Assembly (NCBI RefSeq): GCF_001999245.1
Contig: NZ_CP019630.1
Location: 2,232,001 to 2,296,000, forward strand
Length of the DNA: 64,000 bases
Reading direction: 5' to 3'
DNA from: Roseibium algicola
GTDB taxonomy: Bacteria; Pseudomonadota; Alphaproteobacteria; Rhizobiales; Stappiaceae
In this document: piece by piece, positions 35,929-44,084 of the stretch
Numbering within the stretch: position 1 is the stretch's first letter
Layout: every line of letters starts with the position of its first letter
Translations under genes and position numbers: made by a program
The notes under the pieces: generated by a model
The model's input: only the letters and a program-made list of their open reading frames with translations
What the model was told of the DNA's origin: nothing
Databases searched by the model: none

Positions 35929-36446
35929 TCTGTGTCGTCCTCAAGCACGAGCTCTGCAACCAGGCTCATGCGGCCGTCTTCGCTCCGTCCGATGGCGAGC
36001 CGGGCGCCGTAGTCGACTCCGAGTTCCAGGAGCCCCAGGCTCGCATCCGGTTCGGCGTCGGCAAACAGCGCTTCCAGATAAAGCGTTTCGGCGTCCTCGC
36101 CGTTGACCTTCGCAATGGCGGTCTCGTAGATCTTGTAGGTTTGTTCGTCCGCAGGGAAAGTCAGTTCGATCCTGTCGACATTGCCGTCACGCTGAACCGC
36201 GCATTGCAGTTTGCCGCCTGAGCCGTGCGTGCGGTACACCGCTTCCAGCAGCTCGTTCAAAGCCGACGAATAGAGATTGGAAAACAGGAGCGAATCCAGC
36301 CGGTTGTGGCTGACCATCCGGGCAATGTATCCCGACATGAGATCGCAATGGGTCCAGTCGGTGCAAAAATCCTTGATGTCCAAATCCAGGTGAATCATCT
36401 GCGGCAGACCGGAATTTGATGATATGCCTTCAGAAGGTGCCTGCAT
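35925..36446 (-). CDS. Degenerate SiaB/DUF6272-like protein, probable kinase-dead partner
   Basis: 173 residues. By eye it follows the 31820-32365 kinase: NELLEAVYRT stands where that protein has NEILENAIKF, and DASLGLLELGVDYGARL where it has SGLGLLTLMSDYEAKL. The N-box Asn that holds Mg-ATP is Ala69 and the G2 box is shortened, so ATP binding is probably lost. First gene of the operon, strong Shine-Dalgarno (GGGGGAA), and ATGA-coupled to the STAS-methyltransferase gene whose phospho-serine is also missing. I infer a phosphorylation-independent binding pair. Confidence 0.68.
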   Translation of the reverse strand: MQAPSEGISSNSGLPQMIHLDLDIKDFCTDWTHCDLMSGYIARMVSHNRLDSLLFSNLYSSALNELLEAVYRTHGSGGKLQCAVQRDGNVDRIELTFPADEQTYKIYETAIAKVNGEDAETLYLEALFADAEPDASLGLLELGVDYGARLAIGRSEDGRMSLVAELVLEDDTE

Positions 36447-36695
36447 TTTTATTCCCCCGCTGGCGTGGTCAATTGCACCTCAAAGCGATGCACTTCTGTT
36501 ATACGAGAAAGCTGGAAATTTTGGCCGATTGGACTCGTGTCATCGATAATTCATGTATTTAACAATACGGTGTCGCTCATTGCCAAGGATATATCAACCG
36601 CGATTGCTCCAATGTTTTCTGCTTCATTAACATAGCAGCAGAACTCTAAACTTTGGGTTTCCACCGCGCGTCCGTAAAGGCATCATATTTACAAC

Positions 36696-37622
36696 ATGAC
36701 AAGCACCAGTAATTTTGGCGCCGCTGCCCAACCAGACACTTCCGCTGGCGAACTCGCGCGAGTGCGCAGAGAACTTGAGGAATTGCGCGCTGAACATGAC
36801 GACCTCAAGCTGCTTTACGAGGCAACGATCGAACATGGCGAGGCCGTGGAAGACCAGTTGGCCGAATACAACATCCTGCTAACGCGCACCCAGGAGCGCC
36901 TGGAAGCGGAGCTTCGTGATGCCGGCAATTATGTTTATTCCATCCTGCCGGAAAGGCGTCCCGAAGCCCCGAAAGCGGACTGGCTTCTGGTGCCGTCGAC
37001 CGAACTCGGCGGTGATTCGTTCGGATATCACGACCTCGACGACGATCATTTCGCAATTTACCTGATCGACGTCTGTGGCCATGGTGTCGGGGCCGCATTG
37101 CTGTCTGTCGCGATCATCAACGTGCTGCGCTCGAATGCGCTTGGGGGCACCGATTTTCGTGACCCGGCAAATGTTCTTGCCAAACTGAACAATGCCTTTC
37201 CGATGGAACGGCAGAACAACATGTTCTTCACCATCTGGTATGGCGTCTACCGGCGCTCGACCCGGCAACTGGCCTATGCCTCCGGCGGCCACCCTGCTGC
37301 CATTCTCATGCGGCCTTCGGCATCGGGGCTGGACGTCATCGGCCTCGGAACGCCGGAAGGCATGGTTATCGGCGCCATCCCAGATATGGAATTCGATGGC
37401 GGTACATTCGACATTCGCCCGGGCGACCGATTGCTCGTCATCAGCGACGGCACCTACGAAATCGAGGATGCGGATGGCCGGACACTGACCTGGGCCGAGC
37501 TCGCGGACAAATCGAAATCCGTGGACGGAACCGTCCCTCAAGCCATCTACGACTGGCTGGCCACATTCCACGACAATGCGCCCCTGCCGGACGATTTCTC
37601 CATGATGGAATTTGCCTTCTGA
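36696..37622 (+). CDS. Cytosolic SpoIIE-type PP2C phosphatase with N-terminal coiled coil
   Basis: 308 residues. Residues about 15-75 form a heptad-rich helix (ELARVRRELEELRAEHDDLKLLYEATIEHGEAVEDQLAEYN); the PP2C/SpoIIE domain follows with LGGDSFGY, LIDVCGHGVGAAL and VISDGTYEIED, so metal-binding aspartates are kept. No membrane segment or sensor domain: the coiled coil probably dimerises it or docks a partner. Divergent from the five-gene operon across 249 bp, and convergent with the RsbW-like gene, whose STAS partner it should dephosphorylate. The Shine-Dalgarno is weak. Confidence 0.87.
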   Translation: MTSTSNFGAAAQPDTSAGELARVRRELEELRAEHDDLKLLYEATIEHGEAVEDQLAEYNILLTRTQERLEAELRDAGNYVYSILPERRPEAPKADWLLVPSTELGGDSFGYHDLDDDHFAIYLIDVCGHGVGAALLSVAIINVLRSNALGGTDFRDPANVLAKLNNAFPMERQNNMFFTIWYGVYRRSTRQLAYASGGHPAAILMRPSASGLDVIGLGTPEGMVIGAIPDMEFDGGTFDIRPGDRLLVISDGTYEIEDADGRTLTWAELADKSKSVDGTVPQAIYDWLATFHDNAPLPDDFSMMEFAF

Positions 37623-37649
37623 GGGAACCGCCTTGCAGCAAGGTGTCCA

Positions 37650-38075
37650 TCAGTCCTTGGCGCGAGGCACCAGAACCGTGGTGTGGTTGACGTTTCCGAT
37701 CCGTTGGGTCGCAACGTCATCTGCCAGCTGGTGCACCAGATAAAGGCCCAGACCGCCAATGCCCATGTCCTCGACTGTGTCCGCTTCCGGTGGACCGGAC
37801 GGAATGCCGCTGTTGTCGAATGGTCTCGCCCTGTCGGACAGGACGAGCTTGACGTGTGTCGGCCCAAGCGCCGCCGTGACCGCGATCTGGTCCTTGCCGC
37901 CATCCGGATAGCCGTAGGCAACGGTATTGGCGAACAGCTCTTCAACGACGAGGCACAGGGTACGGCGGACCGCGTCGGACAGGCCCGCTCCTGTGCAGAA
38001 CCGGTCCAGCACGGTATAGACCGCCGGCAGGTCCTCCAGGTCGTTTCGAACTGTCACCGTCTCGAGATCCACCAT
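37650..38075 (-). CDS. RsbW/SpoIIAB-like ATP-binding anti-sigma kinase
   Basis: 141-residue single HATPase_c_2 domain. N-box EELFANTVAYGY (Asn49), G1 box DRARPFD and G2 box GIGGLGLYLV are intact, so ATP binding and kinase activity are expected. It lies 52 bp after the STAS gene in the same direction (antagonist then kinase, as in rsbVW). No sigma factor follows, and none is in the window, so its output partner may be a non-sigma protein. Start has AGGGA upstream. Confidence 0.85.
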   Translation of the reverse strand: MVDLETVTVRNDLEDLPAVYTVLDRFCTGAGLSDAVRRTLCLVVEELFANTVAYGYPDGGKDQIAVTAALGPTHVKLVLSDRARPFDNSGIPSGPPEADTVEDMGIGGLGLYLVHQLADDVATQRIGNVNHTTVLVPRAKD

Positions 38076-38127
38076 CCCGTTCCCTGCCGGACGTTGTTCA
38101 ATTCTAGCTGCTGGGTGTGAGCTTCGT

Positions 38128-38484
38128 TCAACCCGCCAGCGCCTTTGCGTCTTCCCGGCTTTCCGCCACCTGCATGATCTTCAGAAAGCCGGAGATCTTG
38201 AGGACGTCGACCACGGACTGGTTCACCTGGAACAGCACCAGCTTGTCTCCGGACGGAGCCAGAAGCTTGGCAACGATCAACAGTGATCTCAGCCCGAAAC
38301 TGGTGACGTAGTCCACTTGCCCCATGTCGATCAGCAAGGTTGCCGGCTTTTCCGCGACCAGGTCCTTCAGGTAGGTTTCGAAGGTTTTTGCGCTGAGCGT
38401 GTCCAGCTTGCCGACAGGACGAACAACGATCAGGTCGCCGTCCGTCTCGTGGCCGATGGTGATTTCTGCGACGTCTGCGGTCAT
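38128..38484 (-). CDS. STAS-domain anti-anti-sigma factor (RsbV/SpoIIAA type)
   Basis: 118-residue STAS domain with the usual strand GDLIVVRPVGKLDTLSAKTFETYL and the phospho-acceptor loop VDYVTSFGLRSLL (Ser62). I start at the ATG at 38484 because GGGAA lies 7 nt upstream and the protein then has normal STAS length; the longer frame adds 55 residues unlike the family. Pairs with the downstream RsbW-like kinase and probably with the SpoIIE phosphatase at 36696. Confidence 0.86.
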   Translation of the reverse strand: MTADVAEITIGHETDGDLIVVRPVGKLDTLSAKTFETYLKDLVAEKPATLLIDMGQVDYVTSFGLRSLLIVAKLLAPSGDKLVLFQVNQSVVDVLKISGFLKIMQVAESREDAKALAG

Positions 38485-38843
38485 TGCCATTTCCCAAATC
38501 TGCATCGGTGCCCGGACTGCAAAAAGCCGACAGCCTCCGGTTTCAACCGATGAAAGCATCTGCCACGCAATTTCAGCGTGAAACTTGTACATTTTATAAA
38601 GGCGCACCACGCGAAAGGCTACGAGACCAGGGATAAGCAAATTTTGCATACTTCCCAGCCGGTCTCGATCCGGCTCGCGTTCGGTCTGCTTGCCGGGGAC
38701 AGCTATCCAGGCCCTGCGACGGGTGACCTCATCCAGACGAACATGACCGGCGCCTGGCTGGAAACCGGAGACTTCTTTTCCGGAGAATGACTGCGCGTTA
38801 AGATCGAACCCGGACTGGTCCTGCGGCCCTTACTCGGGAGAAC
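38485..38843. other. 359-bp divergent intergenic region
   Basis: Lies between the STAS gene (leftward) and the PP2C gene (rightward). An AT-richer patch around 38570-38650 may contain promoters. A 70-codon open frame at 38578-38790 has no Shine-Dalgarno or family resemblance and is not called. Confidence 0.4.
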
Positions 38844-39569
38844 GTGCGTTTGAATACGGTCGACACTTCTGCCGCTGTTGCGTTGCTGCGATCCGAAGCA
38901 GCGACCCGGCGCGGACGCCGACACAAGGTCAATCAGGACAGCCACTTTGCGGCCCCGTCGCATGGGCTCTTCACGATTGCCGATGGCATGGGCGGTCACA
39001 GAGAGGGTGACGTCGCCAGCCGTGCGACGGTTCACGCCATCTCGCAACTGACCAACATGCCGCCGAGTAGCCACGAAGCCCGGCAGATTGCCCTGGAAGC
39101 CAAGCTCAACCACGTCAATCACGGTCTTTACGCCGGTTTTCTCGCCGTCCCCGAACAAGACATTTCAGGCACGACAAGTCTCAGCCTGATCATCAGCGGG
39201 ACACAAGCCAGCTGCATCTGGGCCGGAGATTCGCGTCTCTACGTTTTGCGCCAGCAGCAACTGTTCCTCATCTCGGAGGACCATGCCGACAAAGCCGGAC
39301 GGCTGACTGCCGCTGTCGGCATCCACAACACGCTTCAGCTTGACCGCCGAACGCTGGAGATGATGCCCGACGATGTTTTCGTACTTTGCACCGACGGGCT
39401 GTTGAAAGGCATGGACGAAACCACGCTGGCCAGGATGGCCACCGAGGGAACCTCCGGTCTTGCTGACCGGCTTGTTTCGCGCGCTGTGGCAGGCGGATCC
39501 TCGGACGACATCACGGTGATAACCGTTTGGACGGAAACAGATGCTCAGCCGCCGGAAGCCGGCAGATAG
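38844..39569 (+). CDS. PP2C-type Ser/Thr phosphatase (Stp1/PppA-like)
   Basis: 241-residue soluble PP2C phosphatase: RRGRRHKVNQDS (20-33), ADGMGGHREGDVAS (46-59), WAGDSRLYVLR, LCTDGL and GGSSDDITVI give the complete two-metal centre. GTG start with CGGGAG upstream. This class reverses Hanks-type Ser/Thr kinases; in T6SS loci it is PppA, the partner of PpkA. Here the kinase gene is at 41779 with a TssB/TssC-like gene between. The last 25 bases overlap the opposing TssBC-like gene. Confidence 0.9.
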   Translation: MRLNTVDTSAAVALLRSEAATRRGRRHKVNQDSHFAAPSHGLFTIADGMGGHREGDVASRATVHAISQLTNMPPSSHEARQIALEAKLNHVNHGLYAGFLAVPEQDISGTTSLSLIISGTQASCIWAGDSRLYVLRQQQLFLISEDHADKAGRLTAAVGIHNTLQLDRRTLEMMPDDVFVLCTDGLLKGMDETTLARMATEGTSGLADRLVSRAVAGGSSDDITVITVWTETDAQPPEAGR

Positions 39570-41308
39570 AAGGAATGCTGCTGGCCCGAGGCCCAACCAT
39601 CCTGCACGAATGCCGTTACGCCGATCAGATCCTGATCTTCCACCGCCATTCGATCCACTTCGAAAGTGACCTTGTCTGAGAGGGATCTGCTCAGGACTTC
39701 CAGGCTCGTTGCGACCGCAGCCTCGCGCTCGTCAGCATCCTGCCCTGTAACCACGGCCTCGCCGAGAGCTTCCTGGAACAGGGAAAACAGGCGGGACACC
39801 AGAAGGGCCTGATCCAGCGCGCCCCGACCGTCCTCGCCAGGCTGGACCGTCACGGCCCGACGGAATACGAGGCTGGTTCTGTTGGCGACGCCCTCCAGCA
39901 CGTTGATGCCGGCAAGTGCGAGCGACGGTGCCGTGTCCGAACCGACGGCAAACCGTGTTGCCATGGCAACTTCACCGCCCATCGACCGGCTTTCGACAAG
40001 CTCCAGCGCATCGTAATCCTTCGGCATGCCGACTGGGAGCCGCGGAAACACTTCAGTTTCAAGCTGGACCAGTATTTCGGAAAGGGCGACAAAAGCACCC
40101 GACACAAACAGCGCCGGCGCACCGTCCTCTTCGGCGGTCAACCGGGCATCGTTCCAGAACAGTGCCAGGTGAGAGGCGGCATCGCTGGCCCTCAGGCCTG
40201 CAAAACCTTCGAAGCCCCGCTTGTCGAGCAACTGATGTGGCGTTTCGATCTCGGCAACTTCCTCACCCGGAACTCCGGCAAAATGCCCGGCAAGCGCGGC
40301 AAGCCCGACCGTGTCACTTTCGGCGCATTCCCGCGCAAGCACCTTCAGCCGTTCCGTGTCGCGTGGGCCCAGGCCGATTTCGTTCGCAAACAGGGCAATA
40401 TCGTAGAGTTCTGCCTGCAGGGCCTCGCCGGTTTCGCCCAGAACCTCCTGCAGATCGACGGCATCAAGATCGTGATCGAGCTGAAGGAGATGAAGTTCCA
40501 GCGGCAGGTCGAACGGAACTTCACTCAGGAGCAGGTTCAATCCATGCCAGTTCAGCAGCACCGTGCTCAGTTTCGGGCTGTCGAAGAAGAGACGCGCCTG
40601 TGCCTGCTGCAGCGTATCGGCTGGCGCTTCCTTCTTTTTCCCCTCGACGGGAGCACTTGAAACCTGGCCTGTTTCCTGGAGCGTCTTTTGAATGAAGGCG
40701 TCCACGGCGGTTTTCGCGGCACTGCCGCTTTCGCCACGAGCAGCCTTTTCCTCCGGAGTGCGGATCATCGACAGGAGGGCGTCGAGCCCCTCGGTTCCCT
40801 TGCTGCTGCTCGAGACATCGTTTTCCTTACGCTTGCCTTGCGCTGAAGCCGGCAATTCGTCGTCTTTCAGCAGTCTTTCCAGCAATGACTTCTGCTCGTC
40901 CAGTGCCGACTTGCCGATCTTGTCGTAACGCTGGTCATGAACGGCAAGCTGATCCTGGTCACCGGAAGCCGCCGCGAGATCCCGCACGAAGCGAAATTCG
41001 CGCAGCAGTTTTGTCGGATGCAGATCTTTCAGGCGCGCGAAGGAAACCTGTTCTTCCAGCTCGGGTGGATGCGAACCGAGCACATTGACCGCCGAGACGG
41101 AAAAGGATGGTGTTTTCTGTTCCAGGATTTCCTCGGCGTCCTGACCGGTGACGTTGAAAGCCACGCCGGTTGCCGCAAGGCCGAAGTCTCCTGCGATCAG
41201 CACCCTGAAAGGCGGTGCCGGTTTGATCGGGACTGCACTGTGCCCCTTGTTTCCGAGGCCAATCGAGAAGCTGGCGATCCCGCCTTTGATGTCGTCTTCC
41301 CCGGTCAT
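39545..41308 (-). CDS. TssB-TssC-like fused sheath-related protein (orphan, T6SS-like)
   Basis: 587 residues. The N-terminal part recalls TssB/VipA: PPFRVLIAGDFG near residue 35, then VSFARLKDLHPTKLLREFRFVRDL, which is the TssB phrase for the domain before its C-terminal helix. A linker includes GLDALLSMIRTPEE, and the region from about 255 (FFDSPKLSTVLLNWHGLNLLL, later HLALFWNDARL) recalls TssC/VipB. A single protein with both is unusual and the similarity is distant. No other T6SS structural gene is in the window. Start at the ATG at 41308 with AGGGG upstream; the TTG three codons earlier is too close to it. Function unknown; phosphorylation by the neighbouring kinase is a good guess. Confidence 0.5.
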   Translation of the reverse strand: MTGEDDIKGGIASFSIGLGNKGHSAVPIKPAPPFRVLIAGDFGLAATGVAFNVTGQDAEEILEQKTPSFSVSAVNVLGSHPPELEEQVSFARLKDLHPTKLLREFRFVRDLAAASGDQDQLAVHDQRYDKIGKSALDEQKSLLERLLKDDELPASAQGKRKENDVSSSSKGTEGLDALLSMIRTPEEKAARGESGSAAKTAVDAFIQKTLQETGQVSSAPVEGKKKEAPADTLQQAQARLFFDSPKLSTVLLNWHGLNLLLSEVPFDLPLELHLLQLDHDLDAVDLQEVLGETGEALQAELYDIALFANEIGLGPRDTERLKVLARECAESDTVGLAALAGHFAGVPGEEVAEIETPHQLLDKRGFEGFAGLRASDAASHLALFWNDARLTAEEDGAPALFVSGAFVALSEILVQLETEVFPRLPVGMPKDYDALELVESRSMGGEVAMATRFAVGSDTAPSLALAGINVLEGVANRTSLVFRRAVTVQPGEDGRGALDQALLVSRLFSLFQEALGEAVVTGQDADEREAAVATSLEVLSRSLSDKVTFEVDRMAVEDQDLIGVTAFVQDGWASGQQHSFYLPASGG

Positions 41309-41534
41309 TTCGATCAACCCCTATTGATGATTGTAAGTTTCACTCAAATTGACATGAAGGTGAATGTGACTTGCGCGATCAAGATATTGCCGTCGGTCTC
41401 ATACCCTTGGTGCCAACACACCGTTGCAGCGGGTCAGGGTGTAGCAGAGCCGGTTTCAAGGTTGCGCGCAGTCAATTCCTCTTTCATCCCTCGCCAATAA
41501 ATCACCTGCCGCTCGGGTAATCTATCAGGGGTGG

Positions 41535-41849
41535 ATGGGCGTTTCAAAAATTGCCCCCGGATCGTTCGACGATCCGATCGACACCCAGGTCATCCAAGCA
41601 AAAATGCGCGAAGCCAGCTGGAACAAAACGACTGCAGCGCGCATACTGAGCGTCGGCTGGCGAACCATACCCCACGCGTTTACCCAGCTCTACCTTTGTC
41701 GCCCCAACGGCTTGCGCTGCTCCTGTTCCGGGGCCAAGAGAAGCTTCGGGCCGAATTGTCGCCAGGGATCCTGCAGATTTGACGTCAGACATGACCTCCG
41801 CCACGCACACGCTGATAACCGCCTTCGTGTCCGGCAAGCTGTCTTATGA
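41535..41849 (+). CDS. Possible small Fis-type HTH protein or remnant
   Basis: Short frame of up to 104 codons. Residues about 19-45 (TQVIQAKMREASWNKTTAARILSVGWRTI) read like the C-terminal Fis/NtrC helix-turn-helix, which normally continues into RKLKEY; here the next residues do not fit and the frame runs on into the kinase gene in another frame. Either a very short DNA-binding protein or the remains of a Fis-type regulator. AGGGG lies 3-7 nt before the ATG. Low confidence as an expressed gene. Confidence 0.35.
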   Translation: MGVSKIAPGSFDDPIDTQVIQAKMREASWNKTTAARILSVGWRTIPHAFTQLYLCRPNGLRCSCSGAKRSFGPNCRQGSCRFDVRHDLRHAHADNRLRVRQAVL

Positions 41850-43245
41850 CGCCTTGTCGAAGCAGCTGCGGACCGGTGCACAGCAATCAGCGAACGCCCT
41901 TGATGAAACGCGGCAGGCGATCCGGGATTTTGTCGAAGCGGGCCACCTTCCGAACGAGCTCGGCCAGAGGCTTCTGAATCAGTTGCCGGCGGGCGATGCC
42001 AAACCTTCCGGTTACGACGTGAAAGACAATCCGCCACGTCCACATGCTGTTCACGGCACACAGCAGGAACCGGTATCGGCTCCCGCACCTGAGCAGGCAG
42101 CAATGCCCCCTGCAAACCTGCCACCATTGCCATTGCTGAACGAGCCAGCCGGGGCAACGGGTGGCGAGACAGCAAGTGACGAAACACGGGGCAAGATGGA
42201 CGAGGCCATTTTGACCTCACTCGTTTCGGGCTACGCCGGCTTTCGCAGTCGACGCGCGAATGCCGCCGAAGAACCACCACCTCCAGCCGACAGCGGCAAA
42301 CTGGACAAATATCTGACCGAATTCAAAAGTGCCCGGTTTCGTTCCGACGCGCGCCGCGTTTCCGGCGGCGGACAAAGAGACAGTCTCGACGTCAACAAGT
42401 TGGCGACACCCCAGGTGAAACGCGCCGGTGTCGGCTCCATTTTGCGTGACCGGTTCATCCTGGACACCGAGATCGGGAGCGGCGGAATGGGGCACGTTTA
42501 TTCAGCCGTTGATCGCCGGCGCCTGGAGGCAGCTCACGACCAGCCTTATGTCGCCATCAAGCTTCTGAACGAGAACTATCGCAACGACACCGAAGCCGTG
42601 CGGCTTCTGGAGGCCGAGGCGCGCAAGTCTCAGGCACTCGCACATCCGAATATCACCACCGTGTACGACTTCGATCGCGACAAGGCCGATGTGTTTATCG
42701 TCATGGAGCAGCTAAACGGCGTGGGACTGGACCGCCGGATCGGGCGGGCCCTTGGCAAACCTCTACCTCTGGGCGAATGCGCCCGGGTCCTGCGCGGCAC
42801 CTGTGCAGGTCTGTCCCATGCGCACAGCCGGGGTGTCGTTCATTCGGATCTGAAGCCCGGCAACATCTTTCTGCTGACGGACGGCACGATCAAGCTCCTT
42901 GATTTCGGCTTGGCGGCAGCGGAAACCGCCAGTGCGGACCATCCGATCCGGGATAGCCTGACCTCGGCCTACGCAAGCCCCGAGCAATTCCGGCGCGCGG
43001 ACCGTGATCCCCGAGACGATGTCTTTGCGCTTGGCTGCATCGCGTACCAGATCCTGACCGGCGGCCATCCGTTCCAGTTCCGACCGATAGACGAGGTCGC
43101 GCGGGAAGGTCTCGTGCCGGCGCCTGTCGAGGGGCTCTCCCCGCAAGCCTGGAACACCTTGCGCCAGGCGCTCGAGTTCGACCGCAACAAACGCCTTGGA
43201 GACGTCGACAGTTTCCTGAAGGGCCTGTTTGAAATGCAGGACTGA
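41779..43245 (+). CDS. Hanks-type Ser/Thr protein kinase (PpkA-like), soluble
   Basis: 488 residues. The first ~70 are helical, about 70-215 are low-complexity Pro/Ala-rich linker, and the kinase domain spans about 225-485: G-loop IGSGGMGHVYSA, Lys261 (VAIKLL), HSD357LKPGN catalytic loop, D375FG and the YASPEQF substrate/activation segment. The HRD arginine is Ser (HSD), as in many PpkA-type kinases. No transmembrane helix or PASTA/FHA domain. The TTG at 41779 is the longest start, with AGGGA upstream; ATG at 41791 is an alternative. Presumed partner of the PP2C at 38844. Confidence 0.88.
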   Translation: MTSDMTSATHTLITAFVSGKLSYDALSKQLRTGAQQSANALDETRQAIRDFVEAGHLPNELGQRLLNQLPAGDAKPSGYDVKDNPPRPHAVHGTQQEPVSAPAPEQAAMPPANLPPLPLLNEPAGATGGETASDETRGKMDEAILTSLVSGYAGFRSRRANAAEEPPPPADSGKLDKYLTEFKSARFRSDARRVSGGGQRDSLDVNKLATPQVKRAGVGSILRDRFILDTEIGSGGMGHVYSAVDRRRLEAAHDQPYVAIKLLNENYRNDTEAVRLLEAEARKSQALAHPNITTVYDFDRDKADVFIVMEQLNGVGLDRRIGRALGKPLPLGECARVLRGTCAGLSHAHSRGVVHSDLKPGNIFLLTDGTIKLLDFGLAAAETASADHPIRDSLTSAYASPEQFRRADRDPRDDVFALGCIAYQILTGGHPFQFRPIDEVAREGLVPAPVEGLSPQAWNTLRQALEFDRNKRLGDVDSFLKGLFEMQD

Positions 43246-43281
43246 GCCGAGACCACCCGGCAACCTGGCCTGCAAATGTAA

Positions 43282-44055
43282 TCACTCGATGGAATCGACG
43301 ATCGTCTCGATTGCCCGCGTGAATCCGTGGTCCGGCTGCTGGGTGCTGATCAGGCCTGTGCTGCCGATCTGGATGAGATCCGTCGACAACGGCAGGACAG
43401 CTGCCACCGGCGTGCGGTAGTTGGAAAAGATGCGCTGTGCCAACTCGTTGAAATCGAAGGTTTCCAGAGCCTTGTTGACCACCAGAAACAGCTGCGGCAC
43501 CTCAAGCTTGCGCGCCAGTTCCAATGTGACTGCGGTGCCCTGATAGTCCTGGATGTCAGGACGAAGGATCAAAAGCAGCGCGTCGGAGATAGCGATGGAA
43601 AGCAGTGTTTCCTCGTTGACGCCCGGGTGGGTATCGATCAGCAGATAATCGAGTTCCAGGCCGCGGCAGAGGTCGACAAAACCCCGGTTCAGATCCTCGA
43701 CATCATATTTTTCCTTCAGGATCCGTGCGATCTCACCGGTCTTGATCGATGAAGGCACCAGAAAGACCTTGCCACCGTCCGGCACCGTTGGGTTGCCGTC
43801 GCCATCGACCACGTTTTCCGTGACATCGACCGCCGTATCAGTCACCGAACAATGCCCCCACAGGTAGTTGTTCAGAGTGTTGTTGACCGTGTTGAGATCA
43901 ACCTTGAAGAGGGTGTGGATGCCTGGGGACTGGATATCCGTATCGACAATGCCGACCCTGTGACCACGCAGGGCAAGCACCGCGGCCAGGTTGGCCGTGA
44001 CGTTGGATTTGCCCGTGCCGCCGCGATAGGAATGAGTGGAAATGATTTTGGTCAC
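43282..44055 (-). CDS. ParA/MinD-superfamily ATPase
   Basis: 257-residue ParA-like ATPase with deviant Walker A YRGGTGKS (10-17), Walker A' IVDTDIQSPG and Walker B YLLIDTHPG. The signature lysine of the KGG motif is Arg11 here, while the P-loop lysine (Lys16) is kept. ATP-dependent dimerisation normally relies on that signature residue, so the cycle may differ. GTG start. It is convergent with the kinase gene and followed 29 bp upstream-wise by the coiled-coil gene in the same direction. No ParB or plasmid genes nearby, so a positioning role for a protein complex is more likely than chromosome partitioning. Confidence 0.85.
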   Translation of the reverse strand: MTKIISTHSYRGGTGKSNVTANLAAVLALRGHRVGIVDTDIQSPGIHTLFKVDLNTVNNTLNNYLWGHCSVTDTAVDVTENVVDGDGNPTVPDGGKVFLVPSSIKTGEIARILKEKYDVEDLNRGFVDLCRGLELDYLLIDTHPGVNEETLLSIAISDALLLILRPDIQDYQGTAVTLELARKLEVPQLFLVVNKALETFDFNELAQRIFSNYRTPVAAVLPLSTDLIQIGSTGLISTQQPDHGFTRAIETIVDSIE

Positions 44056-44084
44056 GGATCAATCTCGAAGGATGTTTTGAAAGT

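Noticed and set aside
38578..38790. 70-codon frame between STAS and PP2C genes
   Set aside because: No Shine-Dalgarno and no recognisable fold; lies in a region that must contain promoters.
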